A DNA stretch of 64,000 nt from the NCBI RefSeq assembly GCF_017254835.1, contig NZ_JAFKCW010000002.1, forward strand, positions 666,592 through 730,591, given 5' to 3'. The stretch is from Algoriphagus aestuariicola (lineage in GTDB: Bacteria > Bacteroidota > Bacteroidia > Cytophagales > Cyclobacteriaceae). Of the stretch, positions 17,240-26,908 are shown piece by piece; positions within the stretch are counted from its first letter, which is position 1, and each line of letters opens with the position of its first letter. The notes beneath the pieces are model-generated. The model did no database searches. It saw nothing but the letters and a program-made list of their open reading frames with translations, and had not been told where the DNA came from. The position numbers were made by a program, and so were the translations under genes.

Positions 17240-17534
17240 GAAAGCAGAATTCCGAGGGTAGAAAGCTGAAGTGGCAGTGGGCTGTTATCAGTGGGCAATA
17301 ATCACCGTCGTTGCTAGCATAGCGAAGCAATCTCGTTTATCTGAGAGTACATTGTAATAGTGAAAAAGACCCTGCAGGGGTCGAATCGCTATAGCAACCG
17401 GGTTTCTAGCCTGGAAAGTTATTAGACCAATAATTCCAGAGAGCCATTATCCTCGCAGAATTTGGTGACGCCAACAGTAGACCGAATGTAGATTTTTGGT
17501 TTCGATTGTATTGCCAAGTAAGGACAACGAAATC
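17240..17534. other. Intergenic region with a short hairpin
   Basis: It contains the palindrome GACCCTGCAGGGGTC (about 17368-17382), followed by GAATCGCTATAGCAACCGGG. Motifs of this kind recur between genes in Bacteroidota (memory only). No gene is seen. It separates smc from the convergent helicase gene and has no clear terminator for either. Confidence 0.45.
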
Positions 17535-20519
17535 CTATCCATCAAACAATGATTTTTGGTATACACCTCCTTTGATCTTGTTCATCAATTCCCGGATGAA
17601 CTCGTAATGTTTGACATAGGGATTGGGAATGCTTATCATGCTGATTCCTTTGGATCGGAGGAGCTGCATCTTGATTTTATCAGATTCAATCCGTTTTTTG
17701 TTTCTGTAATGTTCCGTGCCGTTGATTTCAAAGACAACCTTTGGTACCCGGCCCTGATAAATCACCCCATCAAATTCCTTCTTGTTGACCGCATGATTTT
17801 CGATTTCTTCCGGCAAGACATCCAAAACCTTCACATTTCGTTCGAACCGGCTTCCCTGGACGGAGCAATAATGGCTCATCGTTTTGTAAAATTCGTCCTC
17901 AAATTTTGAGTCATTCGAAAACCCTATGGTAAATCGATTTGCGGTGCTTTGCGGGATCTTTGTGGTGCCGTTTTTTTGAACATAATCAACCAAGGCGTAT
18001 AGATCATCATCTTTTCTCGACAGGATATCAATCGCTTTTTTATCGGCAACCACAATCAAATTCTCCTGGGCCCTGGTGACTCCGACATTGATCAACTGGC
18101 TGTTGTTCTTGATCCAATCATACGTTCTGGGAGAAGTGTTTCTTGACAGGGATGTGGATATGATAATGGTTTTGTTCTCCTGCCCTTGAATTTTGTGAAT
18201 CGTTCCACAGCTTACCGAATTGTCTATTTCATTATTTGCTTTTGCCCTTCCCAGGTATTGATTCAAAACCGCTTCCTGGTTGCGGAAGGGAGTGATGATG
18301 AAAACATCCTTTAATTGATGGTCTGCAATGTATTTTACAATCTCTATCGCTTCTTCAATCGTGGCATTTCTACTTGGTTGATTTACGTTATTCACATCAA
18401 TCAGCTTCAGTTCCCCTTTTGTTTTAATCTTCGAAAGATTCAGCTTGTTTTCATAAAACCGCATGTTTGAATAGTTGATGATCTTTTCTCCACAGCGATA
18501 ATGATAGCTCAGCAAAATATCCCTGGAAATATTGTCAATCCTTTTATATAGTGACAGGATAGAATTAGTATGATAATCATAAGTCCTATCCATACTGAAC
18601 ATCCGCATCAGTTGAAGGCCTGTACTCTCTTCAAAGACAACGATCGGCTTTAGCTGGTTGGTGTCACCGATAAGAACCATGCTTTTGCACTTAGAAATGG
18701 GAATCAAGCCTGTGGCAATATCGCATTGACCAGCTTCATCGATCACCAGTAGATCGAACTTATACTTGCTGCCCAGTTTGCGGCTCGAAATATTGGTAGT
18801 CAGGATAATGGGAAATACTTTGGTGAGCTTTTCCAAGTTTTCATCAATGGTAAGCCACTTATTGAATTCTCTTACTTGTTTTTCGGATTCTTCAATGTCA
18901 AGTATTCCAATCAGATCAGCATATTCCTTGGACTTGAGGCGTTTTACATACCTTAGGGATTCATAGTAGAAAAACTGCAAAAGCTGGTGATTGCCTTTGA
19001 TGACTTCATACAAATTGTCCAGATCGCCATTGCTGGTCTCCGGTATCTGACTCAGTTTCTCCTCAATGGCAAGTTTTTCCTTTTCCAGTAAGTGATTCCC
19101 GGCTTTTGACAGCAGGCTGCTTACAAACTCGAGGTTTTGGGTCTGTTCTATTCTGGTCTCATGATTTTTTATTTTCTCAAGCAATTGTCGGTTTTTCTCT
19201 TTCGATTTTTCTTTGAGATTGTACAGCAGTTTTTCCTTGGGCACATCCTTGGTCTCAAAAGCATACCGTTCTTTTATCGTCTGGATGGCCTGTGCTACGC
19301 ACTCGTTGTTCCCAAGCCTGAGTACCGGAAGCATTATTTCCTTATTCAGGTATTTGCCCAGGTACAACTTGTCTTTAATCCCGTCAATAGGCACATTGTT
19401 GTTTGAGGAGATCAATAGTGTTTTGCCATTGGTAAGACAATTGACAATGATATTTAATATGGTTTGGGTTTTGCCCGTTCCCGGTGGTCCTTGCACATAG
19501 GTGATGGGGTATTTCAGCGCATTATAGATGGTTTGGATCTGATCGATATTTATATTCTGATCATAAAGCACGATGTGCGGTTCCTTCCGGTCTTTCCTAT
19601 CCAGCAATGACAGTTTTTGAAAGAAGGCCTTTAGCGGAACTTCCATTTCATCCCTCTTATATTCTGCATGGATGTTGTCATAAATCCCGGCTATATCGAT
19701 CTGCGCATATCCTAAGACTACAAGTTCCGGCCTTGTATTGATTAATTCGCCGGTTCTGAAATTGCCCCTCAACAATTCAATCGCTTCCGACTGATCCTTT
19801 GTGTAAACCGCTTCAAAATCAGTAGGATTTAAATCAGTGTAATAAGCCAAAGAGTGCTTTACATCTTTTATATAGAAATTGGAATTGAACTGTGTTTTGG
19901 TCCCTACATGTAATTTTTTGTTTACGGGATCAAGGGTGAGCTTTCTGTAGGCAATGACAAATTTGCCCTTGGAGGGTAGGTCAATTGAAAACTCACTTAT
20001 CGCGAGCTCATATTCATAAAACCTGCGGTAATCGTTATGATAGATCTCTTTTATGATTTGTTTCAGCTGATCGTCTTTTAAGGAATAGGGATTTTCCTTT
20101 GCCAGCTCCGTCAAATCCACTCCCTGAATCAAATGGGCTTTGTGCAAAAATGGGTCTTTATTGGCTTTGTAGCATTCCAGGTAATAATTCAAGATATTAT
20201 TATCATACTGGTCAAATTCATAGACCTGCAGGCTATCATCCTCATCCAGTTTATGGATCAGTTTCTCGGAGGGTTCAAAATGCGAAAACTTCAGGATTTC
20301 GGCGGACTGAATGGCTGAGATAGAGATTTTCCTGTTTAGGAGGGGTTCATCCTTTGTCACGTTGAACATGTTGACCCACAGTTCATCTTTTGCATTTATA
20401 TCAAGAATGCTGATCCAAAAAGGTGTGATCTCCCCTTCCTTGTTTTTGTAGGTAATGTTTAGAAATTTCCCTTCCCGGATGGCTTTCCCTATCAGAGAAG
20501 TGATTTTTTTGTCAATCAT
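17535..20519 (-). CDS. SF1 helicase-nuclease fusion with WYL-like N-terminus (probable defence protein)
   Basis: 994 residues. Residues 5-75 (SLIGKAIREGKFLNITYKNKEGEI ... KISISAIQSAEIL) resemble a WYL ligand-sensing domain (inference from pattern). The helicase core follows: Walker A GPPGTGKTQT near 345, LLVIDEAGQ near 591, then the second RecA-like half with SYHYRCGEKII, VFIITPFRNQEAVL, TIHKIQGQENKTIIIS and NVGVTRAQENLIVV, all typical of the Dna2/NAM7/UvrD class. The last 120 residues (KEFDGVIYQG ... VFEINGTEHYR ... KIKMQLLRSKGISMISIPN) look like a PD-(D/E)XK nuclease of the DUF2726/Vsr-like type. The usual catalytic Lys of E-x-K reads E-I-N, as in DUF2726. The gene is more AT-rich than its neighbours and isolated, which fits acquired anti-phage defence. 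Confidence 0.85.
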   Translation of the reverse strand: MIDKKITSLIGKAIREGKFLNITYKNKEGEITPFWISILDINAKDELWVNMFNVTKDEPLLNRKISISAIQSAEILKFSHFEPSEKLIHKLDEDDSLQVYEFDQYDNNILNYYLECYKANKDPFLHKAHLIQGVDLTELAKENPYSLKDDQLKQIIKEIYHNDYRRFYEYELAISEFSIDLPSKGKFVIAYRKLTLDPVNKKLHVGTKTQFNSNFYIKDVKHSLAYYTDLNPTDFEAVYTKDQSEAIELLRGNFRTGELINTRPELVVLGYAQIDIAGIYDNIHAEYKRDEMEVPLKAFFQKLSLLDRKDRKEPHIVLYDQNINIDQIQTIYNALKYPITYVQGPPGTGKTQTILNIIVNCLTNGKTLLISSNNNVPIDGIKDKLYLGKYLNKEIMLPVLRLGNNECVAQAIQTIKERYAFETKDVPKEKLLYNLKEKSKEKNRQLLEKIKNHETRIEQTQNLEFVSSLLSKAGNHLLEKEKLAIEEKLSQIPETSNGDLDNLYEVIKGNHQLLQFFYYESLRYVKRLKSKEYADLIGILDIEESEKQVREFNKWLTIDENLEKLTKVFPIILTTNISSRKLGSKYKFDLLVIDEAGQCDIATGLIPISKCKSMVLIGDTNQLKPIVVFEESTGLQLMRMFSMDRTYDYHTNSILSLYKRIDNISRDILLSYHYRCGEKIINYSNMRFYENKLNLSKIKTKGELKLIDVNNVNQPSRNATIEEAIEIVKYIADHQLKDVFIITPFRNQEAVLNQYLGRAKANNEIDNSVSCGTIHKIQGQENKTIIISTSLSRNTSPRTYDWIKNNSQLINVGVTRAQENLIVVADKKAIDILSRKDDDLYALVDYVQKNGTTKIPQSTANRFTIGFSNDSKFEDEFYKTMSHYCSVQGSRFERNVKVLDVLPEEIENHAVNKKEFDGVIYQGRVPKVVFEINGTEHYRNKKRIESDKIKMQLLRSKGISMISIPNPYVKHYEFIRELMNKIKGGVYQKSLFDG

Positions 20520-20783
20520 TTGAGAGGAATTTTAGACATCATGATTTTGAAAGTCCATCTCGTGATCAGGTTGCGCATTCTTTTTCTTTCAAAATAATGG
20601 TTTTTTGGAAATCATAGGGGAGTAAAGCGTGCCAAATCGGTCAGGCATGAAACCAACCCTTTCCAAGCCTCGTTGATCCCTGCCTTTTTTCGACCAGGCA
20701 CTTTTGTCACATTTTTTAAAGGGTTAGTCACTTATCGGGGAAAGAGTCCCTGCCCCTGTCTAATATTACTGAAAATCCCCGCT

Positions 20784-22316
20784 ATGAAAGTCAGATGGAG
20801 ACAACATGAAATGATAGGCATTGCCATCTTAGTCCTGTGGCAACTCATCCTTTTGGTGATGACGGTAAATGATCGTCCGATCCCAGAATTGGAAGAGCAC
20901 TATTCAACGCCATTCAGAGCGCATGGCATTCCTTTTTCCATTTGGAGAAACGTCCTGATCCCCCAGTTGAGCGCTCCCCTATTGGTATTTACCGTCTACC
21001 TCCTGATTAACCTTTGGGTCCTACCTTGTTTCAAAAAAATAAAGGGGGAAGACATTGAGCGGCTACTTTCCAAAAGAATCTTGCTGGCGCTCTTTTCCCT
21101 ACTATGCGTAGGCTCTCTGCTTGCCATCGGGATCAATGCTATTTCATTCTACACCCAGCCGCACTTCTTCAATTATGGAGGGTACCAGCTCTTGGCAATT
21201 ACCGGCTACAATGATCATCCGCTGGCCAATTTATTCTTTGGTTTTGGACGGGCCTTAGCTGCCGTAGCGCTGGTCACCGTACTGGCAGGGGTAAGAGAGT
21301 TGATCATCTGGCTTATAGAGCGAAAACGGGTAAAAAGAGACTACTGGATCATGGTAGTCAACAACGCGACACCTCTGCTCATTGTGTTTTTGTGCTTTGT
21401 GATCGTAAGCAACCCGCTTTACCAGGACTTCCTCAAATACCTTTTTTTCCTGTTGCCCATGATCTTACTCTACTTGTACATGACCTTCTGGCTCTTTCCA
21501 TTTATGGAGGGGAAAGCGGTTTTGTCCCGGCCCGTTCTTCTACGCATCCTAATTTCAACATTCATCTGTGCCATACCCGGGTTCTTGCTGCTTTTCAACC
21601 ATCGCCTAATCGTTCCAGTACTCTATTGGTTATCCTTGGTTTTTGTTGCCACACAGGTGTTTTGGATCATTTACAACCAACGGAAAGACCGGATTCTGCA
21701 AGCCATCAGGATGGAAACCGCTTTGGCCAAGTCGGATGCATCCCTCCAGTTTCTGAAGTCGCAGATCAATCCGCACTTTTTGTTCAACGCACTTAATACA
21801 CTCTATGGAACTGCGCTCAAGGGCGATTCGGACAAGACCGCCGAAGGCATCCAAAAGTTGGGGGACATGATGCGGTTTATGCTTCACGAAAACACACTGG
21901 ACCGGATCCCGATGGACAAAGAAATAGACTACTTAAAAAACTACATTTCCCTTCAAAAACTACGGATAGTCGACTCTCCCCTCATCAGCATCGAAGATGA
22001 GATCGAAGAGAGGAACTGCAACCACGAGATCCCGCCTATGCTGTTGATCCCCTTTGTGGAAAACGCCTTCAAACACGGGATCAGCCTGAAAGAAAGATCA
22101 TGGGTTAAGATCGAATTGCAGTGTCGGGAAGATGTGGTGCAATTTGAGGTGAGAAACAGTATCCACAAAGATGAAAGCGATCCGGAAAAGGAGATGTCCG
22201 GGATTGGGCTGAAAAATGTAACAGGGAGACTGGAACTGATATATCCAAACCGGCATATCTTGGATGTTCAGGAAGCCGATCGGGAGTTTATCGTTAAACT
22301 GTCACTGCAATGTTGA
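20784..22316 (+). CDS. LytS/YehU-type sensor histidine kinase
   Basis: 510 residues from the ATG at 20784; the frame opens further upstream without coding character. About eight hydrophobic segments span residues 10-330. The His_kinase domain (PF06580 type) follows, with the phospho-acceptor His in LKSQINPHFLFNALNTLYG. The ATP-binding part has MLLIPFVENAFKHGIS (N box) and GIGLKNVTGRLELIYP (G box). It should autophosphorylate and pass phosphate to the LytTR regulator, whose start codon overlaps the kinase stop by 7 bp. The stimulus is unknown; many polytopic kinases of this class sense the state of the membrane or cell wall. Confidence 0.93.
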   Translation: MKVRWRQHEMIGIAILVLWQLILLVMTVNDRPIPELEEHYSTPFRAHGIPFSIWRNVLIPQLSAPLLVFTVYLLINLWVLPCFKKIKGEDIERLLSKRILLALFSLLCVGSLLAIGINAISFYTQPHFFNYGGYQLLAITGYNDHPLANLFFGFGRALAAVALVTVLAGVRELIIWLIERKRVKRDYWIMVVNNATPLLIVFLCFVIVSNPLYQDFLKYLFFLLPMILLYLYMTFWLFPFMEGKAVLSRPVLLRILISTFICAIPGFLLLFNHRLIVPVLYWLSLVFVATQVFWIIYNQRKDRILQAIRMETALAKSDASLQFLKSQINPHFLFNALNTLYGTALKGDSDKTAEGIQKLGDMMRFMLHENTLDRIPMDKEIDYLKNYISLQKLRIVDSPLISIEDEIEERNCNHEIPPMLLIPFVENAFKHGISLKERSWVKIELQCREDVVQFEVRNSIHKDESDPEKEMSGIGLKNVTGRLELIYPNRHILDVQEADREFIVKLSLQC

Positions 22317-23011
22317 AAGCAATAGCCATAGATGACGAGCCCATAGCTCTGGAGGTGATACAGGGCCTTACCGACAAGGTCACGTTTGTCGAGATGGTCG
22401 GATATTTTTCCAGCGGGTTGGAAGCGATGCAATTTATGAAGCCCAATGCCGTAGACCTGATTTTCCTTGACATCAAGATGCCGGATATGTCAGGCCTGGA
22501 ATTTCTGAAAGCTTTCCCCAATCCGCCCATGATCGTTTTCACCACGGCCTATAGTGAGCACGCGATCGAAGGATTTGAACATGATGCCATCGACTATCTG
22601 CTTAAGCCTTTTTCACTGACCCGTTTCCTTAAGGCCTGCAACAAGGCCTATGAACAACATTCACTTCGGGAGAACTCACCACCCTCTACCCCAGCGCTGC
22701 AGCCCTTCATCTTTGTAAAAAGCGGCTATGAGAATGTCAGGGTTGAGTTCAAGGATCTGCTGTATGCCGAAGCCTTGGGCAATTACGTCCAGCTGGTCTT
22801 GGAAGACCGAAAGATCATCACCCGTCTAACCATGAGTGAAGCGGAAGTGCTGCTTTCTGCGCGGGGCTTTTTGCGGATCCACCGTTCTTATATCGTTGCC
22901 AAGAACAGGATCTTGAAGTTTGACAAAAAAAGTCTCTGGATCACGAACACTGAGTTACCCATCGGTCCCTTATTTCTGCCTGAGGTAGAAAAGACCATCA
23001 TCCCCCTATAA
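22310..23011 (+). CDS. LytTR-family response regulator
   Basis: 233 residues. The receiver domain has the acidic pair in AIDDEP, the phospho-acceptor Asp in LIFLDIKMPDMSG (about residue 53), the Thr/Ser of VFTTAYSEHA and the Lys of LLKPFS. A linker leads to the LytTR DNA-binding domain (about 125-230) with YAEALGNYVQLVL and FLRIHRSYIV. It is translationally coupled to the kinase (overlapping start and stop) and lies 12 bp upstream of a serine hydrolase lipoprotein, so all three form one operon. The hydrolase may be a target of the system. Confidence 0.95.
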   Translation: MLKAIAIDDEPIALEVIQGLTDKVTFVEMVGYFSSGLEAMQFMKPNAVDLIFLDIKMPDMSGLEFLKAFPNPPMIVFTTAYSEHAIEGFEHDAIDYLLKPFSLTRFLKACNKAYEQHSLRENSPPSTPALQPFIFVKSGYENVRVEFKDLLYAEALGNYVQLVLEDRKIITRLTMSEAEVLLSARGFLRIHRSYIVAKNRILKFDKKSLWITNTELPIGPLFLPEVEKTIIPL

Positions 23012-23023
23012 ACCGCTAAAATC

Positions 23024-24667
23024 ATGAAATTTCTACTGCTGATGCTGCTGGCTTCCGGGCTGGCCCTATACTCTTGTGCCCAAAAAGACATGGCTTCAAA
23101 GATCCAGAACATAGATTATTTACTAACCCGCCAGGAAGGTATGAACAAGTTTAACGGTACCGTTTTGGTAGCCCAAAAGGGTCAGATTCTGCTTAAGAAA
23201 GGTTATGGCTACGCTGACTTTGAGAATAAGAAATCGAATGATTCCAGCGGCATTTTTCAGATCTATTCCATCACCAAGACTTTTACGTCTTCGATGGTCT
23301 TTATTCTGATCGAACAGGGGAAATTATCACTGGATGATCGCCTGAGCAAATTTTACCCCTCCTTTCCCAATGGGGATAACATCACCATCGAACACCTACT
23401 TACCCACACTTCCGGTATCAATGATACTACCGATGATCCCAATGCCCAGGAGACCGAAGCCTATCGGGTGGAGCGATTTGGGAAAAACCCAGTGAATTTT
23501 GCACCAGGTGAAGGCTGGTCCTATTGCAACGGGGGGTATCAATTGCTCGGATATATCATTGCGAAGGTCACCGGGATGAGTTACGAGGAAGCCGTTAGAA
23601 AACACATCTTCAATCCACTGGGGATGTCAGCCAGCGGATTTGATTTCAAGAATTTGCCGAGCCCTGAAAAGGTATCCGCATATCATATCTTCACCGACGA
23701 CCGGAAAGAAAAAGCCGTCTTATACGACTCAACGGGCCCATATGCTGCCGGATCGATCTATTCGACTGTCGGCGACCTGTACAAATATTACAGGGGTATT
23801 AGGTCATCTCAGCTTATCAGCAAAACTTCACAGGATATAGCCTTCAGCCCCAGCAAGACAAACAAAGGATATGGTTACGGCTGGCAGCTGAGACAGGACT
23901 CTCTCAAAAGAAAGGTGATTTCCCACAGTGGTGGGGCGGCAGGTTTCAGGAGCAATTTTGCCATGATCCCCAAAGACGATATCTGCGTCATCGTCTTAAA
24001 CAACCATGAAAATGCCAATACGGATTTCCTCACCGGAAGGATCATTGACATCCTGGACGGCAAGGTTTTCGAACCGATCAGCGAGGTGAAGCTGACAGAT
24101 GCCGATTTGAAGAAATTTGTCGGTGCATTTTCAGTTCAGGAGCCGCAGATGATGATCTATACTTCTATAGTAGACGGCAGGCTGGCGGTAGAAGTGTCAG
24201 GGCAGGGAAAGCAAACCGTCCTTTCTACGGGTGAGACCGTCTTTTTCCATGAAGAAGCCAATGCGATTCTGGAATTTTCCTCGGACGAAAATGGCGTCTT
24301 TTCCGAGATCACCATCAATCTGGGATCCCGAAAGATGCTCGCAAAAAGGATAGAATCGTCATGGGGTCTGCTGGGAAGTGCGACAAAGAAGGGATGGGTT
24401 GATGACTTGCCAGACCTCAAATTTTCCGAAGACAGTGTCAGAAAAGGGCTGTGGGTATTGAAAAAAATTGCTCTCAAGAAGGGAGAAATCAAATTCAGGC
24501 TAAACAATGACTGGAATATCAACTACGGCGACACCAAAGGTGACGGCCTGTTGGACATGCATGGAGAAAACATCAAGATAGAAGCCGGCGTCTATGACCT
24601 CATCCTTGACCTGACGGACGAGTCAAACCCCCGCTATAATTTGCTAAAAACAGCCTCCGTCCAATAG
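23024..24667 (+). CDS. Serine hydrolase lipoprotein of the class C beta-lactamase family
   Basis: 547 residues with a lipoprotein signal (Cys in LALYSCAQ, residue 18). The penicillin-binding fold carries Ser-x-x-Lys as SITK (82-85), Tyr-x-Asn as YCN (167-169), and HSGGAAGF in place of the KTG box. After about residue 360 a second, lipocalin-like or DUF3471-type beta domain follows. Such proteins are usually D-aminopeptidases or esterases rather than true beta-lactamases. It is the third gene of the LytS-LytTR operon, anchored in the periplasm, suggesting a link to envelope sensing. The natural substrate is not known. Confidence 0.9.
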   Translation: MKFLLLMLLASGLALYSCAQKDMASKIQNIDYLLTRQEGMNKFNGTVLVAQKGQILLKKGYGYADFENKKSNDSSGIFQIYSITKTFTSSMVFILIEQGKLSLDDRLSKFYPSFPNGDNITIEHLLTHTSGINDTTDDPNAQETEAYRVERFGKNPVNFAPGEGWSYCNGGYQLLGYIIAKVTGMSYEEAVRKHIFNPLGMSASGFDFKNLPSPEKVSAYHIFTDDRKEKAVLYDSTGPYAAGSIYSTVGDLYKYYRGIRSSQLISKTSQDIAFSPSKTNKGYGYGWQLRQDSLKRKVISHSGGAAGFRSNFAMIPKDDICVIVLNNHENANTDFLTGRIIDILDGKVFEPISEVKLTDADLKKFVGAFSVQEPQMMIYTSIVDGRLAVEVSGQGKQTVLSTGETVFFHEEANAILEFSSDENGVFSEITINLGSRKMLAKRIESSWGLLGSATKKGWVDDLPDLKFSEDSVRKGLWVLKKIALKKGEIKFRLNNDWNINYGDTKGDGLLDMHGENIKIEAGVYDLILDLTDESNPRYNLLKTASVQ

Positions 24668-25374
24668 ATCCAGCCCCGTGGGACATGTTTGGAATTGGAG
24701 TGGGGAGTTTGAAATCACCAGCGGTGCTGCCACGGATACTTCGACGTATCCCGGCAAGCTCAACAACCGAGCTCCGTACATGTGGCGGGATATTGGAGGG
24801 GCTGGGTAAAGTCAGAAAGCTTAAGCGAGAAAGCTGAAAACTCGGAAAGATGGAGAACAGGAATTAGGAGATTTCGGACTTCGGATGCTTCTACCGGTTC
24901 AGCGCAGGTTGCTGATTTCCGGTGCTTTAATCTTTTTAAGTGCAAGTGTGGGAATTGGGAACACGATCTCACCGGAAATCTCCCTTTGACCCTGAAGCGA
25001 TAGTCCCGGTGAACGGAGTGATTTCGGGAGGGGTCCAACCGTGAATAGCCCTGGGTATAAAGTGGTAAAATGATTTCAACCTTGGCCCACAGGTATCATG
25101 GGTAACGAGAAGTCGATGCCAAGGTACCGAGATGGAATATTTGGAGCTAGAGGGCTTTGGCTAAGGGCTTTCAAAGAGGCCTTGGGAACCTTCATCGCAG
25201 TTTTTCAATGTCCTTTTTTCTTACTGAAAAAGAACGCTCCTGAAAGCTTTCGAAACAAGACGTTCCCAGCCCTGTAAGCTGGCCTCCCGATATGCTGCGC
25301 TATCGGGACAGGTTCTCGCTCGATAAGTCCACCGGGCTAATCCTTCAAGCTCGGTTGCTTCGCACCTACCCTGC
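24668..25374. other. Intergenic region, about 700 bp, no gene seen
   Basis: No open frame here has coding character. It holds the palindrome CCCGATATGCTGCGCTATCGGG (25286-25307) and a TCCTTTTTTCTTACTG-like stretch that also occurs in degenerate form near 52768. Such sequence is typical of decayed or repetitive intergenic DNA in these genomes. Confidence 0.5.
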
Positions 25375-26490
25375 TCAGTTTTGGCTGGAACCATTTTCCG
25401 AGGCCGTAGCCTCGCTTCGGTTGACGTGAAACTTCATCCCGTTTTCGTTGCGAATGTACAGGGTGCGCGTAGGGAAAGCGATAGATATGCCCCGATCACC
25501 CAACTGCTCGTAGATCTGCAGGTTGATTTCTTGCTGGACGTCCATGTAGGTATTGTATTCGGCATTTTCCACGAAATACACGATCTCGAAATCCAGGCTG
25601 GAGTCCCCAAAAGCCTTGAAGTGGGCCCGATCAAAGGTGACGTCCTTTTGGGAGGACACGATCTCCCGAAGAAGTGAAGGAATGGCCCTGAGATCCTCGG
25701 GGGAAGTCTCGTAGGTAACCCCAACCCCAAAGACGATCCTACGCCTCTGCATCTTCTTGTAGTTGTGGATGCGCGAACTCGTAAGGTCACTGTTGGAAAA
25801 GACCAGCTGCTCGCCTGAGAGGGTTGCGATCCGCGTGGTCTTGATGCCGATCTTCTCGACGATGCCGTTTTTATCCCCCACGACCAAAAAATCCCCTACC
25901 TCAAATGGTCGGTCGAAGAAGATCACAAAGTAGTTGAACAAGTCACCGATAATGTTTTGCGCAGCCAAGGCGATAGCGATACCCCCTATCCCCATCCCGG
26001 CGATGATTGCCGTGACATCGTATCCGAGGTTGCCAAACATGAAGACCAAGCCTATGATCCAGATCACGATATTGACGATCAATATGATCCCGCCCATCTG
26101 CTTGACTTTCTCGGCTCCACCCTCCTGCCGGCTTATGTAAGTGCGCAGTAGCATCAGGATCACACTGGACACCAGCCTGATCGCATAGTAGGTCAGCACG
26201 ACGACAAAGACCACTTCCAGAATGTTGGCAAGGCGCTCCGGCCAGACTAGGGTTTTCAGCGCGGCGTAGACGATTACAAAGTCCACCATCGGTACGAGAA
26301 ACTTGCTGACCGTCTCGACAGCAAAGTCGTCATAGGCATTGTCAGTAGAAGCGACCCAGGCATGGACACGTTTGAGGACAAATCTTTTGAAGGCTGCTAC
26401 CAGCAGCAGGCCGAACAAAATAACACCCAAGACGATAAGGTAGGACTGGACACTGTTTCCAAAGTACTCTTGTTCCAATAGTGATTCCAT
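25375..26490 (-). CDS. MscS-family small-conductance mechanosensitive channel
   Basis: 371 residues. Membrane segments lie near 18-36, 63-80, 88-110 and 130-150. The pore-lining TM3 is near 155-185 (TAIIAGMGIGGIAIALAAQNIIGDLFNYFVIFFDRPFEVGD, Gly/Ala packing as in MscS). The cytosolic beta domain with GIVEKIGIKTTRI and LVFSNSDLTSSRIHNY and the mixed C-terminal domain follow. The channel opens under hypo-osmotic shock to release solutes. It seems to be a single-gene unit. Confidence 0.93.
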   Translation of the reverse strand: MESLLEQEYFGNSVQSYLIVLGVILFGLLLVAAFKRFVLKRVHAWVASTDNAYDDFAVETVSKFLVPMVDFVIVYAALKTLVWPERLANILEVVFVVVLTYYAIRLVSSVILMLLRTYISRQEGGAEKVKQMGGIILIVNIVIWIIGLVFMFGNLGYDVTAIIAGMGIGGIAIALAAQNIIGDLFNYFVIFFDRPFEVGDFLVVGDKNGIVEKIGIKTTRIATLSGEQLVFSNSDLTSSRIHNYKKMQRRRIVFGVGVTYETSPEDLRAIPSLLREIVSSQKDVTFDRAHFKAFGDSSLDFEIVYFVENAEYNTYMDVQQEINLQIYEQLGDRGISIAFPTRTLYIRNENGMKFHVNRSEATASENGSSQN

Positions 26491-26908
26491 GAGTTTTATA
26501 GGTTTAGTGGCAAAAGAAAACTTCTGGTGGCGCGAGCGCCAAACCAGCTAAAAAGGCCGATTTGAGATTATATTGGTGACACTTTCCACGCGTACCCTTT
26601 TTGGCAAAGGGAAAGTGTCCACGATGCAGAACCTGTACGGGCAGGTCTAAACAGTGCGTAGCACATAATTAAGTAAGGGGTTTTCTCCGCCAATTGTTCC
26701 GATAATCCCCGAAAAATTGAACTTTTATCCAGGTATCGACTCAATGGTGCGTGGACGGATTGCTGAGAAGCGGGAAAAAGGGAGGTTTTGGGTGAGGACT
26801 TGAGAGCCTTGACAGCTATTTTCAAATCCTTATAAACTAACTATTCGGGGCAGTCATTGACGCAAATGGGCCAATCCCGCTGGGATCGGGACAAGACGTC
26901 CAACCGGT
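26491..26908. other. Intergenic region with an inverted repeat
   Basis: GACACTTTCC (26578-26587) and GGAAAGTGTC (26610-26619) are a perfect inverted pair. They could fold as a hairpin or be the trace of a transposable element end. An 85-codon frame on the minus strand here lacks family features and I do not accept it as a gene. The motif ATCGGGACAAG occurs at 26885. Confidence 0.5.

Noticed and set aside
26568-26825. 85-codon minus-strand frame between MscS and DUF5777
   Set aside because: No family features, no ribosome-binding site, and it covers an inverted repeat; treated as non-coding.
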